Assembly: GCA_031276565.1 (NCBI GenBank)
Contig: JAISMS010000057.1
Coordinates: 1 to 37,911 of the forward strand
DNA: 37,911 bases
Direction of reading: 5' to 3'
Source: Holosporaceae bacterium
GTDB taxonomy: Bacteria > Pseudomonadota > Alphaproteobacteria > UBA3830
Below the pieces are notes generated by a model, which was not told where the DNA came from, did no database searches, and saw nothing but the letters and a program-made list of their open reading frames with translations. This document shows positions 1-8,181 of this stretch, piece after piece. A program made the translations under genes and the position numbers. Positions within the stretch are counted from its first letter, which is position 1; each line of letters starts with the position of its first letter.

Positions 1-15
1 TTTTTCATTCATGAT

Positions 16-1776
16 ATGCCTGATCTGAATAATTTAGAAACCAAAGGACGTCGCGCCGGGATAATTTTTGAATCCTATGACGGAAAAACGATAGCCACCT
101 ACGGAGATTTATTCGGCGACGTCGTAAAAACGGACGAATTGCCCGAGTATGCGGGGAACGCCGTGATTGCCATAGAAGATCGCCGTTTCTATAAACACGG
201 CGGCGTGGATTTTTGGGGAATAATACGCGCAATGTGGATTAACCTCATGAATCGCAAAATCGTTCAAGGGGGGTCGACTTTGACCCAGCAGTTGGCAAAA
301 AATTTATTTTTATCCCGGGACAAATCCGTAAAACGAAAAGTCCAGGAATTTATTTTGGCGCTTTGGCTGGAAAGGAAATTCACAAAAAAGCAGATATTAT
401 CCGTCTATATCAATCGTGTTTATTTCGGCGGAGGCGCCTACGGGATAGACGCCGCCGCCCGTAAATTTTTCGGGAAAAAAGCGAACCGGCTGACGTTGTA
501 CGAGGCGGCCAAATTGGCCGGCGCGTTAAAATCTCCGGCATTATACTCGCCGTTTTACGGTGCGGACAGATCCGACCGGCGGGCGGCGCTCGTGCTGTCC
601 GCGATGGCGGAGGAGGGCTATATTTCCGAGTCCGAAATGAAGGAAGCTTTATCGGAAAAAGAGCAACTCAGCCGTTTTTCCGTTCCGACGGACGAAAACC
701 GCTATTTCACCGACTGGGCCTTCGAGCAGCTCCAGGAGCTGGCGGGAGTCAACGGCGATGAAGATTTAATCGTCAGAACCACTCTGGATTCCCGTCTGCA
801 GAGAAACGCCGTCTGCATAATAAGAAATGTTTTGAACCGATACGGATTTAAAAACGGCGTCGGTCAGATGGCGCTGACGGCTCTCGATAAAACCGGAGCG
901 GTTCGTGTAATGGTGGGGGGACACACCTATGGCACCGGTCAGTATAACCGGGTGCTTGCCGTAAGATCTTTCGGATCGGCGTTTAAGTATTTCGTGTTTT
1001 TGGCGGCGTTGGAAAACGGATTCGACACGGACGACCGAATCAGCGATCTTCCGATTACCATAGGGGATTGGTCTCCCAAAAATTATCGCTACCAAAGCGT
1101 CGGAAGCATAACTTTGTCGGAGGCTTTTGCAAAATCCGTCAACAGCTGCGCCGTGAGATTGGCCAAAAAAATCGGCATGGACGCCGTATGCGCCAAAGCC
1201 GAACAATTGGGCATTACGACTCCGATAGATCGCGGTCCGGCTTCTGCTTTGGGGGCGAGCGGAACGACGCTGTTGGAAATGACGGCCGCCTACGGAGCAA
1301 CCATGATTGACGGTCTCAGGATGACTCCGTTCGGTATTATCAGCGTCAAAAATTCTCGAGGCAAAGTCATATATCGCGCATGTCAAAAGAAGGGAAAGAG
1401 GGTTATATCTCCGGAAAATTGCGAAAAAATGAAAACCATGATGGCGGCTCTGATGAAATACGGAACCGGAAGAACGGCCGGCCTTCCGATCGAAAGCTAC
1501 GGAAAGACCGGAACGAGCAATGACAATCGGGACGCCTGTTTTATAGGTTTTTCGCCGCCGCTGGTCGTCGGAGTTTGGGTCGGAAACGACGATAACAGTC
1601 CCATGAATCGAAAAATTACCGGAGGGGTTCTTCCGCTTATGGCATGGAGGGATTTTATGCTGGCGGCTTTCGGGTATGGAGAACCTCCGCCGGAGACCGA
1701 AATGAAAAGGTCTTTTCCTCGAATTTCTCAGACCGGGAGACGCCAAAGGATAGAAACGCTGATGCGGGAATTATAA
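16..1776 (+). CDS. Class A penicillin-binding protein (PBP1A-like transglycosylase/transpeptidase); frame is open upstream, so probably 5'-truncated by the window edge
   Basis: Glycosyltransferase-51 motifs IAIEDRRFYKHGGVD and QGGSTLTQQLAKN; transpeptidase motifs SAFK, SVNSC and KTGTSND. Confidence 0.93.
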   Translation: MPDLNNLETKGRRAGIIFESYDGKTIATYGDLFGDVVKTDELPEYAGNAVIAIEDRRFYKHGGVDFWGIIRAMWINLMNRKIVQGGSTLTQQLAKNLFLSRDKSVKRKVQEFILALWLERKFTKKQILSVYINRVYFGGGAYGIDAAARKFFGKKANRLTLYEAAKLAGALKSPALYSPFYGADRSDRRAALVLSAMAEEGYISESEMKEALSEKEQLSRFSVPTDENRYFTDWAFEQLQELAGVNGDEDLIVRTTLDSRLQRNAVCIIRNVLNRYGFKNGVGQMALTALDKTGAVRVMVGGHTYGTGQYNRVLAVRSFGSAFKYFVFLAALENGFDTDDRISDLPITIGDWSPKNYRYQSVGSITLSEAFAKSVNSCAVRLAKKIGMDAVCAKAEQLGITTPIDRGPASALGASGTTLLEMTAAYGATMIDGLRMTPFGIISVKNSRGKVIYRACQKKGKRVISPENCEKMKTMMAALMKYGTGRTAGLPIESYGKTGTSNDNRDACFIGFSPPLVVGVWVGNDDNSPMNRKITGGVLPLMAWRDFMLAAFGYGEPPPETEMKRSFPRISQTGRRQRIETLMREL

Positions 1777-2062
1777 GTCTTCCGAGATTGCTGATTGTAC
1801 GGTTCCCGTTATCGATGAGGTTTTGATTTATGATAAACCGACGGTGTTCGGTTGTCCGTATTTTATGATAAACTCGAGCCTCTTCAGTTTGCCGTAAGAA
1901 ATGATTTTTCCTGCCGCTGCGGCTCTGTATCCGAGCTATCTTTCGACAGAATGTTTTTTGAGTATTAGGGAGAGCGCGAATGCGACCTTTTTGCCGCGTA
2001 TTTTTTCTCTATAAAATCGCGGTGTCCCGTTTTATCACTGGCCGTGTATCATAATAATGACG

Positions 2063-2735
2063 AGCTGTCTCGGATAAGAAGGAAGGTCAGGGATGTAGAG
2101 ATGAAGAGCAGATTAAGCAAACAAAAGCAGAGGAAGCCGGTGGAGTATTTTGTGGTTGGAGCAACTGCAAGAAGTACATCCGAAATACTTTGCATTAACA
2201 AGAATACGGTTGCCTTTTATTTTAATAAGTTGAAATTACTAATTTATGAGAATGCTGAAGAATGTGCTGATTTTACAGGAGAGACAGAGTCGGATGAGTC
2301 GTATTTCGGCGGTGTAAGAAAAGGCAAACGCGGCAGAGGAGCTGCGGGTAAAGTGTCTGTATTCGGAATACCGAAAAGAGGCGGCAAGGTGTACACTGCT
2401 GTGATAAATAACACTAAACGAGAAACATTGCATCCCATATAATAAGAGAGAAAATTATGCTGGACAGCATTGTTTATACCGATTGCTAAGGAGTATATGA
2501 TGTATCAGATGTGTCAGGATTCAAACATTGCAGGATCAATTACTCTAAGTTATTTGGAGATAACCATATCAATGGCATGGAGAATTTTTGGAATCAAGCG
2601 TCGGGAAATTTAACGGTATTCCAAAAGCACATTTTCATCTGTAAAAGAGTGTAAACGGTAAAAAAACTCGCTGTCATGAAAATACAACTCTTTCAATGGA
2701 TTAATGCAGATTTTTAACTCTTATCCGGGACAGCC
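2063..2735 (+). mobile_element. IS1595-family (IS1016-like) insertion sequence remnant
   Basis: Left end agctgtctcggataaga (2063-2079) pairs with the reverse complement of the right end tcttatccgggacagcc (2719-2735), 15/17 matches, flanking a broken DDE transposase reading. Confidence 0.75.
2101..2650 (+). pseudogene. Degenerate IS1595/IS1016-type transposase (frameshift near 2440, internal stop near 2487)
   Basis: Frame 1: MKSRLSKQKQRKPVEYFVVGATARSTSEI...TESDESYFGGVRKGKRGRGAAGKVSVFGIPKRGGKVYT; continues in another frame as IREKIMLDSIVYTDC*GVYDVSDVSGFKHCRINYSKLFGDNHINGMENFWNQA. Confidence 0.8.
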
Positions 2736-2910
2736 TCTAAAACAATTTCTCCGGGAACAGTCGGTTAATTACGTATATGAATTTCAGCTGCAAACGTTCG
2801 GAAATGGAGATGTGCCGAAACGATACTGTTTTGCTGTTCGAAAAAGCTTGCTGATTGAAAGATCGGTGCTCGTGTTTCAAGAGATTCTGAAACCGATCGG
2901 TTGACGGCGG

Positions 2911-3234
2911 TCATTTTTCGCATCCGAAATCATCGGTCTGGAAAATTTTTATTTGCGAAAAAGTTTTCTTTTTCAGAAAGTTATTTACGGCATCAAGAAT
3001 TTTGCCGCCTTCGTGGAGAATTTCCGGTCCGCACCCTTTCCGGGTTTTTAAAACCAGCACTTTATTTTTACCCATGTTGATCGCCTTATGAACGGTACAT
3101 ACGGAGGCGATGTATTCTCCGACTATATTTTCCCAATTAAAAAAAATCTCCCGATAATCCGGTCTGTTCGGCATTTTTTCGATCAGATTTTCCGCGATGC
3201 GGGAGAAGGGGAGGGAAGACGGCGAACGATTCAC
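2911..3234 (-). CDS. DUF721 / DciA-like protein
   Basis: 107 aa; WENIVGEYIASVCTVHKAI and a C-terminal NNFLKKKTFSQIKI pattern typical of DUF721. Confidence 0.6.
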   Translation of the reverse strand: MNRSPSSLPFSRIAENLIEKMPNRPDYREIFFNWENIVGEYIASVCTVHKAINMGKNKVLVLKTRKGCGPEILHEGGKILDAVNNFLKKKTFSQIKIFQTDDFGCEK

Positions 3235-3779
3235 GGCTTCTCCTGTTCAAACAGCAGATATTTTTTATTTTGCATTTTTTTTAACGCAGCCTTCGAAGGA
3301 GATACTAAAATGCATTCGTCGGTTTTATCCCAGACTTTTACGTCATCTTCGGAATTGCCGGCGTAGGCGAATCCGTTTTCTCCGAAAAGCATGATCAGAG
3401 CCCGGGCTTTTGCCTCCGCCCTCAGATTCACAATATTTGTGCTGGCCAGAACTCCGTCGAAAATTCCCAGATAATCCGCCAGTTTTTGAGCATGAATCCG
3501 ATTAGCGGCGGTTGCGAGGAAAATTCGGCGTCCTTCTTTCTTTTTTTGCCGAATAAACTCCAAAAAAACCCCGTTATATTCGAAGGAAGCCGCGTCCGGA
3601 TCAACAGACTCCGCAAGTTTTTGTTTAAAGCGGGCTCTTCCCCGAAGTAACCAGAAAAACATTCTGAATATATTTAAAAAACTGCGTTTTGCGAAAATCC
3701 CGGCTGCTTTCCGCGTTACATCTCCTTTTATGAGAGTGCCGTCCAAGTCCGTACACAAAGGTTTCGGCTGTTCATTCAT
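3231..3779 (-). CDS. HAD-superfamily hydrolase (haloacid dehalogenase-like)
   Basis: Motif I CTDLDGTLIKGDV, motif II FLATAANR, motif III/IV region FAYAGNSEDDVKVW. Confidence 0.8.
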   Translation of the reverse strand: MNEQPKPLCTDLDGTLIKGDVTRKAAGIFAKRSFLNIFRMFFWLLRGRARFKQKLAESVDPDAASFEYNGVFLEFIRQKKKEGRRIFLATAANRIHAQKLADYLGIFDGVLASTNIVNLRAEAKARALIMLFGENGFAYAGNSEDDVKVWDKTDECILVSPSKAALKKMQNKKYLLFEQEKP

Positions 3780-4347
3780 GTTTTTTGGACACGCTCACCA
3801 TTGCGGGACGCAAAAGTCGGCCGTGGCAGGTGTATCCTTTTTGAAGCACCCGTATCACGGATCCGATTTCATGATCCGGACTTTCCGATTCGCATACGGC
3901 CTGGTGATGTTCCGGATTAAATTTATCCCCCTCTTCGGTTTTCAGGAGAGAGATTCCGTGCTTTTTGAAAATGGAAAGCAATTCTTTTTCGCAGAGCGAA
4001 ATGCCGTCGAAAAACGCTCCGAACGCCTCGTCCGATTTTATTTTATCTTTGACGGAGGCCGGACAATTTTCGAAAATTCTCTCGAAATTATCAACAACCG
4101 CCAGCAAATCTTCAGCAAATTTGGCGTTTGCGTATTTCACCGCGTCCGCTTTTTCCTTCTCCAGTCTTTTCCTTAGATTTTCAGATTCCGCGGCCATGCG
4201 TAAAACGGTATTTCGCAGAGTTTCCCCTTCCTCTTCAAGCTTCTTAACCCGATCGTCGTTTTCGTCCGCCTTCTCTTCGAGATTCTCGTTTGCGGTTCCG
4301 AGATTTTTCTCCGACTCTTCGGCGGATTTGCTATTTTCTTCGTTCAT
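3772..4347 (-). CDS. grpE: Nucleotide exchange factor GrpE
   Basis: LRMAAESENLRKRLEKEK...FAEDLLAVVDNFERI...FNPEHHQAVCE...VLQKGYTCHGRLLRPAMVSVS. Confidence 0.95.
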   Translation of the reverse strand: MNEENSKSAEESEKNLGTANENLEEKADENDDRVKKLEEEGETLRNTVLRMAAESENLRKRLEKEKADAVKYANAKFAEDLLAVVDNFERIFENCPASVKDKIKSDEAFGAFFDGISLCEKELLSIFKKHGISLLKTEEGDKFNPEHHQAVCESESPDHEIGSVIRVLQKGYTCHGRLLRPAMVSVSKKHE

Positions 4348-4414
4348 TCAACCCTCCGATGACTGTTTAAAAAATTAATTTAAAAATAATATTAGAGAAT
4401 TTCGGGTAACGCAA

Positions 4415-4813
4415 TCAACTTTCCGTCCATTTTTGTCTGACCGGACGCGGACGTCTGTTTTCATCCAAAGCAACCATTACGAATGTTCCCGTTACCGCGT
4501 GTATTTCCTCGTTTTGCCCTTTTCTTTTGATGGTCACATAAACGTTCAGCGTAATCGAAGTATTTCCGATTTTTTCTATTTCCGTGTAAACGGAAACTTC
4601 ATCTCCCACAAAAATCGGCGTATCGAAAGTAACGTCTCTGATGGCTTTAGTCGCGATACTTCCGCGAGCCAGCCTGGCGGCGATGCTTCCGGCGGCTATA
4701 TCCATCAGCGAAAGTATCCATCCGCCGAAAATATCGCCCCACGGATTGGTATCGGCGGGAACGGCAATGGTTCTGGAAACAAGAATCTTTTCTTTATCGG
4801 ACATATTCGTCAT
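4415..4813 (-). CDS. Acyl-CoA thioesterase, hotdog fold (YciA-like)
   Basis: VPADTNPWGDIFGGWILSLMDIAAGSIAARLA...VTFDTPIFVGDEVSVYTEI. Confidence 0.85.
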   Translation of the reverse strand: MTNMSDKEKILVSRTIAVPADTNPWGDIFGGWILSLMDIAAGSIAARLARGSIATKAIRDVTFDTPIFVGDEVSVYTEIEKIGNTSITLNVYVTIKRKGQNEEIHAVTGTFVMVALDENRRPRPVRQKWTES

Positions 4814-5189
4814 CTTTTATCCTTCTCGAATATTATAGCGCCACACCTTTCGGATATACAGACGGATTATTAATTACCGAGAATTATCTGCTCCTTCTGC
4901 AGGGAAAATATATACGATAAAAGAGCTGTTGTCGATATTTAATTTCCCGAGTACGGCTTTATATTATGACAAAAAGGTTAACATATTGAATATGATAGAC
5001 AATAATCAAAGGGAGGAATACGAGGAATCCGCCAGTCGATTTCGGAAAAATCCGCGACAGTCCGGATGGCGATTTTTGTGTATGATTTTTCAAATCGGCG
5101 AAATTTTTCTCCGTTAAAACCGAACCGATATCGTTTGCCGGAAGCTCGCCGTATTTCAATCATTCTGCCGATTTTTCCGGCGACGGGCG

Positions 5190-5600
5190 GCCGTAAGCCT
5201 GCCGGTCGGATGTATTTCAATCATTTGCGGCGCCGCTTTATTAATTCGGAATGCTCTCCGTCCGACGACCGGCGATTCGCTGCGGAGCTCTCACGCCGTA
5301 AGTCTGCCGGTAGGATGTATTTCAATCATTCGCGGCCCCGCTTTGTTCATTCGGGATGCTCTCCGTCCGACGATCGGCGATTCGCCCGGAGCTCTCACGC
5401 CGTAAGCCTGCCGGTCGGATGTATTTCAATCGTTTACGGCGCCGCTTTATTAATTCGGAATGCTCTCCGTCCGGCGATGCGCCCGGAGCTCTCACGCCGG
5501 AAACCTGCCGGTAGGATGTATTTCAATCGTTTACGGCGCCGCTTTGCTCATTCGGGATGCTCTCCGTCCGGCGACCGGCGATTCGCCGCGGAGCTCTCGG
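5190..5600. repeat. Four direct tandem repeat units of 105, 104, 97 and 105 bp (starts 5190, 5295, 5399, 5496)
   Basis: Each unit reads gccgtaagcctgccggtMggatgtatttcaatc...gctttRtt...attcggRatgctctccgtccgRcga...gagctctcac. Confidence 0.95.
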
Positions 5601-6608
5601 AGCTTGTGAAAAAGACGGCTCCTGCGGTTGAATAACTTTGGGATCCGGAAATTTCTCTTTTTCGAACAAATCCAAATCGTTCGAAAGCGATCCGAACAGA
5701 TCGAAAGTGCGTTGTTCGAAGTTGCCTCCGCTCTGCGATGTAAATGACGAACTGTCGTCGTAATAATCTGATCTGTAATAGTGGGAACCCCAAAAACTGT
5801 TGCTGCTCGAATAATCGGTCAAACTTTCTTTTAAATTCGCGATCTGACCGTAATAAACAATTCCGGCACGGACAGTTCTATAACACTTTTTTAGTCCGAT
5901 ACTTTTTTTTGCCCGGCTACCGTTTTGTTTCGGAAGCGAGGTCACCATTTTGGTTTTATGGGCAAATATTTCGACGTCAACATCCCGAAGATCCGTTTTC
6001 GAGCGTTCTTGCTCGACATAAAGCGTTACCCGACAGTTTTTTTGCTTAAGAAACAAACTTGCCGTTTTATTTTCGGGAACGAACACCTCTACATTGTGTC
6101 GACAGTCTGCAAAGATATCGACGCCTGTCGTTTTTAATCGGGAGCCGGGGTTGAATATTACTTTTTCCAAACTTTCGCAACCGGCGAAGCATCCGTCTCC
6201 TAAGTGCTCTACGTTCCGCGGAATGCTTATTGTTTCCAATCCCGTGCGACAGAAGGCGTAGTTTCCGAAGCAGACTACGGGAGAGCTCTCGAGAAATGCC
6301 GCGCCGCGTATGTTGTAACCTTGGTCGAGGAAGCAATTGTCCGGAATAACGGTGACTCGATTGTTGATCTGTACTGTTTTCCATATGTAGGCGCATGCGA
6401 CCATGCCACAGCCCGTATCTATATTTATCAGATTGCTTCGACAGTCTATTTTCGACTTTACCCCGGATATCGGAAGGGTTATTACCCCTACGTCGTTTTG
6501 TTGTGACGTTTGCGGAAAATTCTGACAGAAATCCGGATTCATGGCTTCAACGGCGCACCGTATCGCCGCTGCGGCGATTACAAGTGATTTTTTAGTTGTT
6601 TTTGTCAT
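5523..6608 (-). CDS. Secreted BspA-type leucine-rich-repeat (LRR_5) protein
   Basis: Signal peptide MTKTTKKSLVIAAAAIRCAVEA from ATG at 6608; LRR_5-like ...FGNYAFCRTGLETISIPRNVEHLGDGCFAGCESLEKVIF...; the C-terminus is encoded inside repeat unit 4. Confidence 0.75.
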   Translation of the reverse strand: MTKTTKKSLVIAAAAIRCAVEAMNPDFCQNFPQTSQQNDVGVITLPISGVKSKIDCRSNLINIDTGCGMVACAYIWKTVQINNRVTVIPDNCFLDQGYNIRGAAFLESSPVVCFGNYAFCRTGLETISIPRNVEHLGDGCFAGCESLEKVIFNPGSRLKTTGVDIFADCRHNVEVFVPENKTASLFLKQKNCRVTLYVEQERSKTDLRDVDVEIFAHKTKMVTSLPKQNGSRAKKSIGLKKCYRTVRAGIVYYGQIANLKESLTDYSSSNSFWGSHYYRSDYYDDSSSFTSQSGGNFEQRTFDLFGSLSNDLDLFEKEKFPDPKVIQPQEPSFSQAPRAPRRIAGRRTESIPNEQSGAVND

Positions 6609-7198
6609 TTTTCGTGTTTTCCCTTCAAAATTTTGTTGTTTCAGTTCAAGCATGTATTCGCCGACTCGATCAAACGAAACGCAAATGAATATTATAACGA
6701 ATTTATCTTCCGTTCAACATAATTTCAATTATTTTTTTTTAAAAATTAAAAATACCGGCGAAGCGAGGGGGAAATTGTTTTTTGCGAAAATTTCCTCAAC
6801 AGATGCGGATATGACCGAGCGGATATTTTCGGTTTCCGATAGGATTGCGTCTCCCGAGCGAAAATTATCGAATTCCGGGACTTAAACGAAAATTTCCCCC
6901 TTAAGTTTTTTCGGGATTGCGCTATTGACTTCGAGTCTTGGAAATATTTTTCCAATTTGCAAATGTTGAATTTTTTCGGTTCGGCCTTGACTTGACCCGT
7001 TCAAGATATCGGAAGAAAGCCTCTTCAGAGGTTCGCTCCGTGTATTTCCGTTCGAAGATATTTTTCGGTCTCTTTGGGTTTTTCCGCAAAGATACCCGCC
7101 AATGTTTCCGCTTTGCGCCGAAACGCCGCCGCAATCTCCCTCTTTTCAAGAGGACAAAAAAATGATAATATTAATTGATATTTATGTAGGGGGATGCG

Positions 7199-7687
7199 GT
7201 GAGAACTTTCGAAGAGGGAGAGTATGTTGTTTATCCTTCCCATGGGGTAGGAGTGGTTAAAGGATTCGAGCAGGAAGAAATTTCCGGGGTGAAATTAAAC
7301 ACGGTGGTTATATCTTTCGATAAAGACAAAATGGTGGTGAAGTTGCCGCTGAACGGGTCTTCCGTGTCAAGGGTTCGCCGATTGTGTTCCCGCAAGGAAA
7401 TGCAGGAGGCCATAGATTGTCTCCGCAGTCCGACGAAAGTCAAAAAAATGATGTGGAGTCGTCGGGCACAGGAATATGAAAATAAAATCAATTCCGGTAT
7501 TCCGATGTCCATAGCTCAGGTCGTAAGGGATCTGCACAGAACCGCTACTCAACCGGAGCATTCCTACAGCGAACGCCAAATTTACCAGGAAGCCTTGGAT
7601 CGCCTCATAAAAGAATATGCGGCGGTTGCTAAAATAGATGAAAAGGAAGCTTCGGCTTACCTGGAAAAAGTCCTGACGGCGGCCTGA
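7199..7687 (+). CDS. carD: CarD/CdnL-family transcriptional regulator
   Basis: FEEGEYVVYPSHGVGVVKGFEQEEISG...MVVKLPLN...VRRLCSRKEMQEAI...KVKKMMWSRRAQEYENKINSG. Confidence 0.93.
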   Translation: MRTFEEGEYVVYPSHGVGVVKGFEQEEISGVKLNTVVISFDKDKMVVKLPLNGSSVSRVRRLCSRKEMQEAIDCLRSPTKVKKMMWSRRAQEYENKINSGIPMSIAQVVRDLHRTATQPEHSYSERQIYQEALDRLIKEYAAVAKIDEKEASAYLEKVLTAA

Positions 7688-7832
7688 GTACGGCGACTGC
7701 CTCTCGCTCGTCTTGTTTTAAGACTTTGATTCGACCGGACGTGATGCGGCAAATTTCAAACGACGGTTGCCGCCTCAGGCCTAAAAGCAAATAGATGCCT
7801 TTCCGCCCGGCGAAGAGCGGCGTTATGTTGCC

Positions 7833-8180
7833 TTATGTTTTTATAAGATTTTGTATCCGCCGGGCCATGGCGTAGGAATTGTCTTTAATAAATTCCAACT
7901 TCGGAACAAATTTCAAACGTATTTTTGCTCCGATGCAGTGTCTGAAACGGGGAATATGTCGGTTTAAAAATTCTGCGCAATCAACGTCGGAGTCGGACGG
8001 GCATACGACATAGATTTTCGCATGGCGGAGACAAGGGGTAACAACGACGTCCGTGACGGAAATCAATTCCGGTTCGTTTGAATTGCAATCCGTCGGAGAT
8101 TTTCGCAGAAGAAACTCCGAAAGAACTCTTTTTATCTCGAAGGCGACACGAATCGGCCTTATGTTGCCGGGTTTTTTCAT
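7833..8180 (-). CDS. rbfA: Ribosome-binding factor A
   Basis: RVAFEIKRVLSEFLL...ISVTDVVVTPCLRHAKIYV...KLRFVPKLEF-like ending; directly downstream of infB. Confidence 0.9.
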   Translation of the reverse strand: MKKPGNIRPIRVAFEIKRVLSEFLLRKSPTDCNSNEPELISVTDVVVTPCLRHAKIYVVCPSDSDVDCAEFLNRHIPRFRHCIGAKIRLKFVPKLEFIKDNSYAMARRIQNLIKT

Positions 8181-8181
8181 T

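Noticed and set aside
766-1746. 326-aa minus-strand ORF opposite the PBP gene
   Set aside because: Antisense to a clear PBP CDS; low-complexity, basic translation with no recognisable domain.
2704-2904. 66-aa ORF after the IS remnant
   Set aside because: Starts inside the IS right end; no coding signature or recognisable product.
5190-5600. Possible CRISPR array
   Set aside because: Units are ~105 bp and contiguous, with no unique spacers between short repeats; no cas genes seen.
5066-5635. 189-aa plus-strand ORF spanning the tandem repeats (RKPAGRMYFNHLRRRF...)
   Set aside because: Frame changes in unit 3, no clear ribosome-binding site or domain, and it overlaps the LRR gene end; likely a by-product of the repeat.
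7747-7774. Hairpin gcggcaa...ttgccgc between carD and rbfA as a terminator
   Set aside because: Stem is plausible but the loop is long and no T-run follows on either strand.
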